Below, piece after piece: positions 1-10,504 of a DNA stretch of 64,000 bases (positions are counted from its first letter, which is position 1; every line of letters starts with the position of its first letter). The stretch is taken from assembly GCA_021292165.1 (NCBI GenBank), contig CM037879.1, positions 119,663,473 to 119,727,472 of the forward strand. The letters are read 5' to 3'. The DNA is from Shinisaurus crocodilurus (taxonomy: Eukaryota > Chordata > Lepidosauria > Squamata > Shinisauridae). The notes below the pieces were generated by a model. The model was not told the origin of the DNA. It searched no databases and worked only from the letters and a program-made list of their open reading frames with translations. The translations under genes were made by a program, and so were the position numbers.

Positions 1-480
1 TCTGACAGGAAGATGAAAGTGTCGATCTTATTACAAATTCTGTCTTAGTTTTCTGGATGTTGGGGGTCTTGTTGGGGAAGGTTAACATATTCAGTTTCAT
101 TTTTGGTCTAATTCACAATCCTATTTTTATCTGATGTGCTTCACCTCTTTGTAAAGATTGGGAGGAATCAGTTCCCAAAGGGTATGTCATGAGCGTGGAG
201 GAAAATGCCGTGGAAAAATAAAGCTACCACATAGGTTGTGGCAGATTTTGGGGGGGCTACTCAGAGAGGCAAGCCTCCATGGGGTACCAGTCTCCCCCTC
301 TCTCAGTCAGATATAGGCAGTGATGATGGCATCCTGGAGGAGAGTCAAAGGACTGACAGGATTCCTCTGATGAATGGAGAGGGATATTTAAGAAGGCTCA
401 AATATGCTCTCATTCAAAATAACCAATTTTGTACTTTTTATTGAATATGTTCATGTATGTTGTTCAGCTTTCCCATAGAG
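1..480. other. No recognised feature
   Basis: Moderately AT-rich DNA with no exon, RNA gene or repeat that I can name. A short open frame near 238-444 has no recognisable domain and no flanking splice signals that would make it a credible exon. Confidence 0.4.
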
Positions 481-609
481 CAGCCTCCCCCAACCTGGTA
501 CCCTCCTGATGTGTTGGACTATAACTTCTGGAATCCCCCGGCCAGCATAGCATAGATTCTGGGAGTTGCAGTCCAACACATCTGGAAGGCATCAGGTTAG
601 GGATGGCTG
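481..609. mobile_element. Foldback MITE, hAT-type, family FB1
   Basis: The two ends are inverted copies of each other: the left begins CAGCCTCCCCCAACCTGG and the right end, read on the other strand, begins CAGCCATCCCTAACCTG. The arms continue through a core like ACTACAACTCCCA. The flanks CCATAGAG (473-480) and TCATAGAG (610-617) match at 7 of 8 positions, which is the 8-bp target duplication expected of hAT elements. It is too short to encode a transposase, so it is non-autonomous. The same family, called FB1 here, recurs at 12641, 20741, 20937, 26180, 38222 and 60730. Confidence 0.75.
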
Positions 610-617
610 TCATAGAG

Positions 618-976
618 CTTTCCAAACAGCACAGCACATTACTGATTGAAGCTGGGTAGCTTGTGCAAGGATGTTGTGTCCAAAGAACAGCTAGTCCACC
701 ATGTTGTATAAAGTAAAGCAAAAAACAGAAAATATGAGCATAAAATATGATGGATGGGATTCCTGGGTAGGAAAGAGAGATGGGGACATGGGATAAATGG
801 TATTAGTTAAATCATTCTATACACCTTATTAAAAAGTGAGTAAAATAGTCAATCAGAGGTTACTCTGAGTCTTAGGTGATGTGCTCTCTGTCTCTGCAAA
901 ATTTATAGTGGTTGCTGTGAAGTACAAGATAGAGCCAAACGAGATTTGACCTTAATTGCATTTATCTAAATAGCAG

Positions 977-978
<2 letters not shown>
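618..978. other. No recognised feature
   Basis: AT-rich unique sequence. I see no gene, structured RNA or repeat. Confidence 0.4.

Positions 979-1013
<35 letters not shown>
979..1013. repeat. (GT)n microsatellite
   Basis: An uninterrupted GT dinucleotide run of about 17 units. It creates a spurious open frame with a Cys-Val run on the plus strand and a Thr-His run on the minus strand. Confidence 0.95.
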
Positions 1014-1016
<3 letters not shown>

Positions 1017-2178
1017 CTGGCATGAGCACCATACAAATGTCAGGGTGCATGGGTAGTTTAACCCTTTCCCCCACTGAGCCAATGGCACCAACGGAAGCTT
1101 CTCTCTCAATGCAAGTAGCAACTTTCAGGTTGGGTGATTTTTGCCAGGACCCTGGCAGGGAGGTAAGGATTAAATTGCCCTTCCCTACCTCCCAGTTCCA
1201 ATGCTGCTCCCCCCCCTCACACATGCAAGCATGCCAGTGCCTGCAATTTACATTACAAAAAATGTGCACGTTAATTGTATTCACACAATGAATGCCCGTC
1301 TAGTATGGCCCACAGATGCCTAAAATACACTTACTCTTAAAATGGTTGATTATGGCAGGAGTGCTTACCGAGGGCCGTGCTTTGCTTCTAAAATGTGAGA
1401 TGTTGCTCTGAGTGCTTGAGTGGCGTATGTGCCATGGAAAGAGCTTATCTAGGACTTGGGAAGGGAAGAGGAAAGCAGTGCAGGCCCACGGCATTTTGCT
1501 CCCTTAACATGTTCCTCTCTCCCTTCATGGTGCCACCCGAAGCAGCTCATTTCACCCTGCTGAATGGCAGGCTCTGCCACGGAGGGAGGGGAGAGATAGA
1601 GGCCATAGGGGCAAGAGTGCTGAAGCAGCAGCAGATGCCACGAGAGAAAAGAATGGCCCCAAACAGGATAGGAATAGAAGTGATTTCAGGAATGTGTCCT
1701 AGCACACTGGCAATGCAATCCCATGCTTGTTTACTCAGAAGCCCCCATGCATTCAACAGGACTTACCTCTTACTGTTAGTAATTGTGTTTGGACTGTGGC
1801 GTGGAATGACTTAAAAAATCAAAATAGGAGAATATATAGTGCAGCCCTACTTAGGGCCAGTGCAGGCATTATGTTAAAAATGTAGCTGCTTGCTCAGTCT
1901 TTTCTTCTTCCTCTTCCTCTTCTTCTTCTTCACTCTAGTATAAGCACAGGGGGCTTGATCCAGATTAGGACCCTAGCGTAAGAGGTAGGGGATGGCTTTA
2001 ACCCTTCCCCCTGCTGCAGCCCCAATCTGTATCAGTGGGGGTGGGGGGCTGCTTGCCCTTTATACTGCAAAATGGATCACTATTTGGTACTATACATTGC
2101 AGGGATGGGACCTCAGCAAGGGGGGGCATTAAAGCCCCCTCCCACCTCCATGCAAAGGTCCCAGTCCCAAAGCTTCAT
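1014..2178. other. Mostly unique DNA; short TTC tract and G-rich patch
   Basis: A pyrimidine tract of TTC/CTC units lies at about 1901-1932 and a G-rich patch at about 2035-2050. The segment at about 1700-1765 (AATCCCATGCTTGTTTACTC) resembles an eroded copy of the palindromic family FB2 described at 7311. No gene is supported. Confidence 0.4.
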
Positions 2179-2179
2179 G

Positions 2180-2370
2180 CTTCCCACTGACTGTCATGTG
2201 AAATCCACAAATGGCAGTAGCTTTTTTCTTTTTTAACAGAATTGGATGACATATGCAGGCATAGTAAGTAGAGCTTTCTGAGGGAATGGAGCCTGCCAAG
2301 TTTCAGGTGAATAGGTGCAGAAGGGGTTGTGCAAGTAGCCTTTACACTAGATGAGAGAGAGAGAGAGAGA
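2180..2370 (-). repeat. Interspersed repeat family R, uninterrupted copy
   Basis: The reverse complement contains CACCTATTCACCTGAAACTT, then CTCAGAAAGCTCTACTTACT, then GTCATCCAATTCTGTT, then GCCATTTGTGGATTT. The same blocks in the same order occur at 6278-6345 and 7068-7130, where they are separated by about 730 bp of other DNA. Eroded relatives lie at 9480-9865. I do not know the class of this family. Confidence 0.6.
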
Positions 2371-2380
2371 TAGATAGAGA
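2353..2380. repeat. (GA)n / (GATA)n microsatellite
   Basis: A GA run of about nine units passes into TAGA units. Confidence 0.9.
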
Positions 2381-3035
2381 TGTAGCTGATTCCTACATAT
2401 TTAACATAATGTCTGTTTTGGCCCTTAGAATCTTTTATTATGTAATTATTGGGGAAAGGAGGGGGGGGAAGAGGAAGAGAAAAAGTCACTTGTTTCATAT
2501 CTAAGTGGGACTCATGCCACAGATGACCTTGGGAGTTCCTAGTTGGGATCTACGGGTCCTGTTTCTGCATAACACATCGGAGACAGGATAAAAGTCAGGC
2601 ATGAGCCTCTGGCATTTATTCTTTCTCTGCTTCTATGTAGCTGGCTCACAGTTAGGACTGTCTGTGGTCACTACATTTTATTTAGTGAAAATAAAGAAGC
2701 AACGGTGACTGTTGAGTGTTCTGTATTTCTGTGGAAGTGAACGCTGTAGCTATTCTTGTCATTGTGCCTGGGTGACAAGTATAGTTCAAAACCAGTTTTC
2801 AAACTCCAAACCAGTTCATATATATTCATTGAGCAGGTGGAAAATGTTGGCACTCAGCAGAACTGAAAATGCAATCAGGCTTGAGAACACTACCTCTGCT
2901 GCTTCTACTCTCACTGTATATAATGTTTGGCTTTTCACCGTTTTGTAAAAACAGAAAAAGGAAAAGAGCAACAAATAATTTGCTTTCCTTTCAGAAAATT
3001 CATCAGTCTGTAAATTCTTGCACACAGCTGGAGGT
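2381..3035. other. No recognised feature
   Basis: Unique sequence including a 9-G run near 2461. No gene or repeat family is recognised. Confidence 0.35.
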
Positions 3036-3161
3036 TTCTTCTTCTTCTTCTTCTTCTTCTTCTTCTTCTTCTTCTTCTTCTTCTTCTTCTTCTTCTTCTT
3101 CTTCTTCTTCTTCTTCCTCCTCCTCCTCCTCCTCCTCCTCCTCCTCCTCCTCCTCCTCCTC
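3036..3161. repeat. (TTC)n then (TCC)n polypyrimidine tract
   Basis: About 27 TTC units run directly into about 15 TCC units, giving some 125 bases of pure pyrimidine on the plus strand. Serine, phenylalanine or leucine runs in the open frames here are artefacts of the repeat. A pure homopurine/homopyrimidine tract of this length can form intramolecular triplex DNA and is prone to length change. Confidence 0.97.
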
Positions 3162-3777
3162 TTTAAATTGTCTCTTTGGCCAAAGTTTTATTTAAAATGA
3201 GAAGTTCCAGTTGCTGTGTAATAGGACAGTTGATTTTTGCTGCTCTTTGCAGTTAGGCTACTTTTTGGAAGCTCTGTTAGTAGATCTTATTTACTGCAGC
3301 CTGGTGCCCTCCAGATGTCATGGACTACTATTTGACCACTGTGCAGGAGTGCATATGTACACCATCATGAAACACTGCACAGAAAGAATTTTCATGGATG
3401 ATTCCATACATCTTCATGGAATCATGGATGTGTATGGTCACATCAGTATTGTTTGTTTGGAAGGCTTTTTTTGCTGGGTTTTTACAGTGTGCACATTTGG
3501 GATGGATGGATCAGTCCATGTCAGTTTCACATGTGTTCATTCATCCATTCAATTTCATTTAAAAAAAAAACACACTCATGAATATTTGCATTATTTCTGT
3601 ATGGTTTTTAACCTAATATATGATTTTTTTGGTATGCATTTTATCCTAAAATATGCATTATTGTATTAACCCAAAATATGCAATTTTGGTATGTTCTTCA
3701 CTGCTCATCCAAGAAGAGTCCTGTAGTGTTGTTTTATTTTTCATCACTGCCTGGGTGTCATGCAAAGTGACTCTCTG
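3162..3777. other. Unique DNA; AT-rich ATGCAT-type repeats at 3583-3700
   Basis: The part from 3583 to 3700 repeats the phrase AAAATATGCAT with variation (3600s, 3650s, 3670s), probably a remnant of an AT-rich interspersed element also seen near 19700. The 152-residue open frame beginning at 3211 has no recognised domain. Confidence 0.35.
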
Positions 3778-4211
3778 GGCCGGTTCACACGACCCAGGCT
3801 GCCGGCAGGGGAGGAACCACAGGGCTGTCCGCGGGGTCCGGAGGGGCGCCGCACACGACCGGCGCCCCATGCGCATGGGCAGACCCTGTAGTCCCCGAAC
3901 CGCAGTGCGGGCCTCCTGGCGCTAGGGGGTGGGGCCCCGGGATGCCCAGAGGGGCCGTTTGCCTCTGCAGGTTGGAGCGGCGGTGGCTCCGGCCGCTCTG
4001 GGCTGCCATCTCTGTGGGGACCCCGCGGGATGGCCACCCGCTGTTCGGATGGCACGGTGACCACACGCGGTAGGGGCTTACCCCTCTACCAACCATGGTC
4101 ACTTTGCGTGCGTCCCACCCGCGGCTGTCCCGCGGGGGCACCCCTGGTTGGCGTGCACACGACACGGGAACCACGGGGGACTTGCGGTTCCCGTGTCGTG
4201 CGAACAAGCCC
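3778..4211. mobile_element. GC-rich inverted-repeat element (non-autonomous DNA transposon)
   Basis: The element is sharply GC- and CpG-rich in an AT-rich setting. Its left end reads GGGCCGGTTCACACGAC and the right end, on the other strand, reads AGGGCTTGTTCGCACGAC, so the ends are imperfect terminal inverted repeats. A perfect 15-bp stem lies near the right end (4158-4172 with 4186-4200). Larger internal inverted blocks are also present, for example around the CCGCGGG motifs. I could not find a convincing target duplication. Open frames here are GC-rich shadows with no recognised domain. Confidence 0.6.
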
Positions 4212-5522
4212 TCTGTTAACACTGCTTTCCATCACTGCCACCAGCTTGATTGCAAAGATACAGCTACGAGCTTTTTATCTCCAGCAAAGCATACCGTGAC
4301 TGTGGGGCTGTTACTGGACTTGTCCTCCTAGAGATCTTTCTTAAAGTAAGAGGACAATATCCATTACTACTGGTACACTAGCAGGACCTGCTGCTAGCAT
4401 AATTGGTACCTAGCAGTTCCCAAAGGAATCTGAAATGAGCTGAAATGTTCATTTTCAGAAGGGTGCAGATCAGCAGAGCTTACAGAAGGGAATTCTGCTG
4501 ATCAGTCCCATTCTGGAAAGAAGCATTTCCACTCATTTCTGGGGTTACTTTTAGAACCACTAATTCCCTGTTGCACAAGCAGTGGGTCCTGCAAGCGCAA
4601 TGGAACCAGTGGAAGCGGTGCAGGAGTATTGGATACTGCCCTCAATGTGTATTGTCATTGCAAGTACCAGGTCTCTAGGGAAGTGTCCTGTATTGCTCTT
4701 CTCCATCATTATCTGAGGGGACAAGAAAGCCACAGCCTTACCCTGCTGTTCAACCTCAGTGATAGACTGCAGAAGACCAAGAAGTTCCATTCTGCTGCCA
4801 TAGCTTCTTCACTCCTGACCATTTAGTAGACCTCTCTTCCTGCATGAATTTGTTGCCTCTGAAGAGGGGTGTGTGTGTGGGGGGGCATTCACACCAAGGC
4901 TGGGTTTATGAGAATCAGACACATCACCCGTAGCCACTACAAAGGGGTCTTTTTGTAGAGGAGGTGGTAGCAGGGAGCACCATGAAACTTTTATTTAATT
5001 GGGTGCCCAACCATGCACAAGGTGGGGGTATGCTAACTCCCCAAAGGGAATTTTAGTCCACAGCCTTCTAGTTGTCTTTTCTTTGCCTGTGTGTCCAGGC
5101 TCCACCACACCTGGGATTCTCCCCCCACTTCATCACTCTCCTTAAAAGAAAAGGTCTTGTGTTCTAGTTGTTTTATTTAACTGTCACTACCTTGGTGTCT
5201 TGCTAAATGGCTCTTTGATGATACCACTACTTTCCAGCACTGTCAGCTAATAGTACAAGTACTAGGCTGGTCACCATGGAAGGTGACCAAGTCAATAAGT
5301 ACTATCCAAAGTTGATCAGGCAGACATTTACAAACTCATATGAAGGTTGGACTTAACTGGGTGCCCCCTCCCCAAGCTCAGGGTGTAGTATGTGAATCCT
5401 CCCCTCCCTCCAACAAAAAAATGAGAATTTTAGTCCACACAGTCTTTTAGTAATCTTTGCCTGCACAATCTGAAAGAGACGAGAGTGGTCTTTTCCAGCA
5501 TGTCCAATCTCTGCCTCATTTG
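4212..5522. other. No recognised feature
   Basis: About 1.3 kb of ordinary unique sequence, with a G-rich patch near 4866-4886. No exon-like open frame, RNA gene or named repeat. Confidence 0.4.
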
Positions 5523-5530
5523 GGATGATC

Positions 5531-5977
5531 CAGGGCTGGCGCTACCGCTAGGCAGACCCAGCCGGCTGCCTAGGGCACGTGGCGGAAGAGGGCGCAGAGT
5601 TTCTGCGCCCTTTCCTCGCCTCCAGCGCGCTCCTGCCCTGCCTGCCGCCTCCCCGCCCGCTTGCCGGCCGCTGCCGCTGCCGCCGCCGCTGCACCTCCAC
5701 CCCGCCCGCGCGCGCCCGCGCGCCCACCTGCCCGCCAACCACCTACCTACCTTCCCGTCGTAAAGCGCGGGGGTCCCATCGCATCGGAGGAGAAGGCGGC
5801 GGCAGCAGCAGCAGCCAGCAGCGGGGGCGGGGGGAAGGTAGGTGGTGGTGGGGTGGCGGTGGCTCGGGGGGGGTTTGCAGAGCAGGGCTGCTTTGCTCCG
5901 GAGCCCCCCCCACGGCACGAGGGGGGGCGCTAAATATAATTTGGCCTAGGGCGCCAAACAGCCCTGCACCGTTCCTG
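5531..5977 (+). mobile_element. hAT element, variable-interior family hAT-V, copy 1
   Basis: The flanks GGATGATC at 5523-5530 and 5978-5985 are a perfect 8-bp target duplication, the hallmark of hAT transposition. The left end is CAGGGCTGGCGCTACC and the right end reads ...CTGCACCGTTCCTG, a degraded complement of CAGGGCCGGTGC. About 65 bp at the left and 55 bp at the right (including GGGCGCTAAATAT) are shared with the copies at 44609 and 52586. The interior is very CpG-rich, with GCC and CAG runs and G-runs near 5857-5878. No transposase is present. Long open frames across it are products of GC richness. Confidence 0.85.
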
Positions 5978-5985
5978 GGATGATC

Positions 5986-6277
5986 CCCTCCCCGCCATCT
6001 TCATTGTGACCCCCAAAGAACCCCCTTACACTGAAACTACTGCATCTATCCGCCTGACGTTTGGCAGGCTTTATCCCCAGAGAAGGGGCAACCCACTTGG
6101 TCAGTCTTTAAGGTGCCATAAGACTCTGTGTTGTTTTTGCTATGCTAGACGAACATGGCTACCCCTCTGGAAAATGCCTGAAATAATCATCTAAGTCTGT
6201 CCAAAAGCAAAATAAACAAACAAATTATAAGCACTTTCCTTTTAAAAATAAATAAAAATGTTAAAGTTATTTGGACG
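5986..6277. other. Unique DNA with a repeat fragment at 6095-6180
   Basis: The phrase CAGTCTTTAAGGTGCCATAAGACT and the following bases match a family seen at 46289, 50615 and 51300 (called U here). The same phrase is common in turtle and lizard genomes, but I cannot name the class. Confidence 0.4.
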
Positions 6278-6684
6278 ATCCCCTCTGTACCTATGCAACT
6301 GAAACTGGGCAGGTTTCATTTTCTCAGAAAGGTCTACTTACTAATAGGATTTTTATTCCCATTTTTATTATCACTACTGTACCTCCGGGCTGATTCATTT
6401 GGCTGCTTTTATTTTATTATATTGTGTTTGTATTACTTACTAATTTAATGATACTTTTGGTTTTAAGATGATTGTTTTTATTCTGTTTGTTTTCTCTTGT
6501 AAACCTCCCAGGGAGCCTTTGGCTGATGGGCAGTGTAGAAATATATTAAATAAATAAAAATTTATTTAATTAATTTTTTTTTAAAAATTTATTAAATAAA
6601 TAAATAAAGCTTTCTGGGAAAGCTCAGCCCCCCCCCAACACAGTCAGCACACACTCACACATGCACTTTGCCCCCTCGCAAAAG
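6278..6684 (+). repeat. Composite repeat, copy A (family R block plus L2-like 3' tail)
   Basis: The copy opens with the left block of family R (to about 6345) and then passes into an L2-like 3' end: CTCTTGTAAACCTCCCAGGG, a stretch reading GCCTTTGGCTGATGGGC, and an (AAAT)n tail. It ends in GCCCCCTCGCAAAAG. The whole composite is repeated at 11290-11660 at high identity, including the sequence beyond the tail. This copy has about 35 extra bases, mostly in the AT-rich tail. The LINE tail seems to have inserted into a family R element before the composite was duplicated. Confidence 0.7.
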
Positions 6685-6769
6685 ACTCACACACTCAGAG
6701 CAGCCAGCTAGTCGAAATCAAAAGCACGCACACACATGCACACACACATGCACAAATACAATACCATGA

Positions 6770-6985
6770 GGAAGGATGAGGTAGTCGGGCTTTCGTGGAG
6801 TCCAGCCGAAGCCAAAAAGCGAAAGAAGCCGAGGGCGGGGAGACAGGGTCTTAAGTGAGGGTCCCAGCTCCCCGCCCCGCTTAAGCCCATTGGCTTAGCC
6901 GACATGACCTGGCTGTATTCTGACTCCCCATACCTCCCCCACGTGCAAACTTCTCCCCGCCCCCAGAAGGCGGGGCCGGGGGAAG
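6770..6985. other. Isolated GC/CpG-rich segment
   Basis: About 215 bp with GC-box-like motifs (CCCCGCCCC, GGCGGGGCCGGGGG) and an E-box CACGTG, lying between two LINE-tail copies in AT-rich DNA. No open frame or splice signal supports an exon. It may be the GC-rich interior of a mobile element or an orphan CpG island. Confidence 0.4.
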
Positions 6986-7066
6986 TCCATTCTGTTTGTT
7001 TTCTCTTGTAAACTGCCCAGGGAGCCTTTGGTTGATTGGCAGTGTAGAAATATATTAAATAAATGT
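6986..7066 (+). repeat. L2-like LINE 3' tail fragment
   Basis: The sequence TTTTCTCTTGTAAACTGCCC followed by GCCTTTGGTTGATTGGC and TATTAAATAAAT repeats the tail block of the composite at 6278-6684. Confidence 0.65.
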
Positions 7067-7067
7067 C

Positions 7068-7130
7068 ATCCAATTCTGTTTTTAAAAAAGAAGAAGAAAA
7101 GGCTACAGCCATTTGTGGATTTGACAGGAT
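7068..7130 (+). repeat. Right block of family R
   Basis: GTCATCCAATTCTG, an A-rich spacer and GCCATTTGTGGATTT match the right half of the uninterrupted copy at 2180-2370. It resumes directly after the (AAAT)n tail, which is expected if LINE-derived DNA inserted into a family R element. Confidence 0.6.
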
Positions 7131-7310
7131 AGTCAACAGGAGGCATGATGAAGATTTGGGTCTCTGTATCTTGCATTGGCTTCAGTCCTTGAGTTGAATT
7201 GGGCCAGCCTCCAAATTTGTCTGATTTGAATCAAAGTGTTTTCTGAATCACCAAATTGGGGTCTGAATGGAATCTTGTGGTTAAGTACACAACCCTAATA
7301 ATTAGAACAT

Positions 7311-7412
7311 TTATGCTGCAATCTTATACACCCTTACCCTGGAGCAAGTCCCATTGAAGTCTGTGGGACTTGCTTTCTAGCAGATGTGCATAGGTTTGCT
7401 CTGTAGTGTCTA
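7311..7412. repeat. Palindromic interspersed repeat, family FB2
   Basis: It contains GCAATCTTATACACCC, then CAAGTCCCATTGAAGTC and the inverse GTGGGACTTGC. The core (AGTCCCATTGA ... TCAATGGGACT) is an imperfect palindrome. Related copies lie at 11170, 11680, 24372 and 38405. Its shape fits an old non-autonomous DNA transposon, but the termini are too eroded to prove this. Confidence 0.55.
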
Positions 7413-9479
7413 AACCAACCAGACTGTTGGGACCAGCATAGATAGAATTTATTGTGATGTCACCTAGCAACTACAAGGTACAACTCACTCACCGTTTTTT
7501 CTGGACTTGGCAAAGTGGCTAAGCCAGAGCATCGATAGTAGAGCCACTGAGCACTCCCAGGAGGCCCTTTAAACAGCTTACCATTTTTGTAAAGTGGATA
7601 ATTCTATAGATGTAACTAGTTAAATATTGAGCTGATCGTTTTTTCTGAGGTGATATTTTGAAATGAAACATTATTGGATCATAAAGTTTTGGGAATATGG
7701 CAAGAATTAATACACCTTTAATTGCACTGATTGCAAGAAAAAATTAATAGACATTTTAATTAAGGTACAAATTTCAAAAGGATTAGAATTCGTAACCCCA
7801 TAAAATATAAATTACATTGAGCTTCATTATCTCCTCTGGAAATATATAGGTGCTAAATTAGCTATACGGAGTCTTCTCTACCATCCCACACAAACCGTAA
7901 AATATATTGAAAAATAAATGTGAAAAATGAATATACAAGAATGCTTCTTCAAAGTTCAAACAAAGTCTATTCTTACTGGGTCATAATAAAAAAATGCTAT
8001 ACATGCACACTTCATGGAGCAATGTTGCACACTCCTTTGCTATCTCTCCCCAAATAAGCTAAAATATAAAGAGTATTTTGATGGTTGAGGACAATTCACA
8101 GAGCCATTTTGACACTAAGTGATTAAATAATCACGAATAATAATTTATGAGAAGCAACTTGCTGATGGGATGGCAGATGCAGGCTATGGTTTTCAATTTT
8201 ATTCTTGATTAGATGAGCAGAGAAAGTGCTCACACTCTATAACCTTTTATAACTACTGTACACTTTAGGCAGCCTTGCTGCACATTTTAGGAGCCAGCAG
8301 TGCACACAGCGCAGTGCCAACCATTCTAATCAACAAATGTTTTCAAATGACCCACCCCAGTCAGTGCAATATATGAATCTCCCTTGGAGAGCCTTTCCTC
8401 AGAAAATATCCCCCTCTGCCCTCATAAAACAAATGAGTTGTCCTAATCATTCCACACACACTCTGGTTCAAAATATATATGAATGGATAGAACACCCTTT
8501 CTCTTCATGCATTTTTCAGTCGACATCTAATGATTTCAGCTGGTAATGTTTTAGCAAGTCAAATCCAAATATTCCACTGAGCAACTATAGTGTGTATTAT
8601 ATCTAGTACATACCGGTATACAGCCTCCTCACCCCCAATCCCATGCCTTTATGAGGTTTTGCCTGCAGTCTGCTGGAGGAACAGGCATCAGGGCAGGGCA
8701 GAAGAAGTAGATGGTGATGCCACTGAACTTAAGTTCATCATTATTTGACTTGGAATACAAACTTGCCCAGCTCCTAATGCTCTGCCCCGTTATAGTTTGA
8801 GTGGCATGCCACTGACAATTCATCTCCAGTTTGGCATACAAACTCTGGGTACCTTCCTCCCTTCTTGGGCTATTGTTAGCATACTCGACTTCAGGGAGCC
8901 TGGGATATATAATGTTCAGGGTGACTGACAAAGTAAAGACTCAGGTGCCCTAGAAAACTACATTTCCCAAGGTACAAGACAAGCAGGATGTCCCTGTTGC
9001 ATTATTTAAGGCACTAGGGAGGAATGGTGACTTCTCAAAGAAGCCTGCAATATGACCTTCTTCTACTGCTTGCCACCACCAGGTAAGGTGAAAGAGAACT
9101 GTGGCAAAACAGGGTGTGTGTGTGTGGGGGGGAAGGGGTTGGTGCAGGCATTCAAAATCCATTTTACTCTCTGTGATGTAATTGAAAGGACAACAGATAG
9201 CTGTTTTCTGACTCAATTCAGAATTAAGCTGAAGGGAGATTTCTTATCAGTAGTGGTAGGCAGGATTTCACTCAGACCCCAATTTGGTGCTTTGGAAAAT
9301 GGACCAATTCTGCTCAGGCTGATTCAGGGGCCATCCGCTTCAATGCAGGTATTGAACCTGAGTCAAAATGTGGAAATCCAAGGCTTCATGCCTCCCTTTG
9401 AATATTATAGGAAATTTTAAAATGGTTGTAAGTTTATGTTCGCCAGAAATTGATGCATTTTCACTTGCCCCCTCTAAAG
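7413..9479. other. Mostly unique AT-rich DNA
   Basis: Two kilobases without a recognisable repeat or gene. The section from about 7600 to 8240 is AT-rich and free of known repeats. A short palindrome TACCGGTA lies near 8611. Confidence 0.4.
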
Positions 9480-9865
9480 GGATCAAGCCTGCCATGTTTC
9501 AGATGAATAGGTGCTGGAAATTTTGTGCAAGAGCAGCATTTACATTTTAAAGGTACCATATACAAAAAAAAGGGATATGCTTATTATCCCACTATGTTCT
9601 TTGTGGACCATTGTTCTGAAAAAGACAAATAGCACAGATGTGTCCCTAAGTAAGAAAACTGCAACATTTCAGAAGGATCAGTGCAGCAGTTTATGTGGAA
9701 GGAGAGAGTTCTCAACTTTGAGGAAGGAGGTGAATGTTTTGCTTCCCTTTGCCTCCCCACATAGTTTTTTGGGAAATTTATATGAAAATGACACACCTCA
9801 TAGATGTGTCTCCAGTCAAGAAATGTGCCACGTTTCAGAAGGATAGGTGTAGGGGCTAGGGAGTT
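9480..9865 (-). repeat. Three diverged, spaced copies of a family R-like block
   Basis: Similar phrases recur at about 9495-9515 (ATGTTTCAGATGAATAGGTG), 9665-9690 (ACATTTCAGAAGGATCAGTG) and 9828-9850 (CGTTTCAGAAGGATAGGTG). The last two are also preceded by AGATGTGTC and AGTAAGAAA or AGTCAAGAAA. The spacing is about 160 bp, so this looks like an old tandem arrangement related to family R. Confidence 0.45.
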
Positions 9866-10504
9866 ATGATGACTGTAAACCAGTTTAAGGCCTTTTTCAT
9901 AGTGAGGACTGGTAGTGTTGGAAGAATGTCCACCTCCCATCCTTGTCCTTATCCAAAGCAAAGTGATTGCAGAACCGCTGGTGAAATGTGCCCAATGATT
10001 AGAAGGTGGACTTTTTTCAGTCACTCAACCCCTCTTCCTCCCCTCCTCATTTTAGTGAGACAAACACAAAGGACACTATTTTGGGAAATACACTGTTTGC
10101 CTTTCTGAAGCTGAATTGTGAATGAAGTACAGGGTCTAGCTTTGGTTCTGGTCATTTTGGAGGGGAAGCCCACTTTGCCTTAGGAAGCACAAGAAATAGC
10201 CCAAAGGAGCCCAGTTCAGCTCAGGCTCTGGGCTTAGGACAAATGTGGCATCCTTGCTACATGCTGGCTACTGTACTTTCAACATACTATGCTTCCTCAA
10301 ATTCACTATTGCATCTATGCTAGCATTCAGAGACTTCTGTAGTGAAGACCATTTTTGAGATGATTGCAAGTTCTATAGTCTAGCTTTATTGAAGAGAAGC
10401 TTTAAACATTACTTTAGAAATTACTCCAGAGACTCACTTATTTTTCAGCTAGTGACAACATGCCTTCTAAGTTCTAACATCCACAGGCAGTCATGGTAGG
10501 CCCT
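9866..10504. other. No recognised feature
   Basis: Unique sequence. No gene or repeat is supported. Confidence 0.4.

Noticed and set aside
2869..3200. Ser-, Phe- and Leu-run open frames over the TTC/TCC tract
   Set aside because: These are translations of a microsatellite in three frames and carry no domain.
3211..3669. 152-residue frame as a membrane protein
   Set aside because: It is hydrophobic in parts, but AT-rich repeats explain the Phe/Ile/Tyr content and no family match is apparent.
3744..4299. Pro/Arg-rich open frames of up to 145 residues
   Set aside because: They cross the GC-rich inverted-repeat element and both strands are open. No domain or splice context is seen.
5430..5983. 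Several long overlapping open frames (Ala/Pro/Arg-rich)
   Set aside because: They lie on both strands inside a GC-rich hAT element bounded by a target duplication. High GC lowers stop-codon frequency, so long frames are expected by chance.
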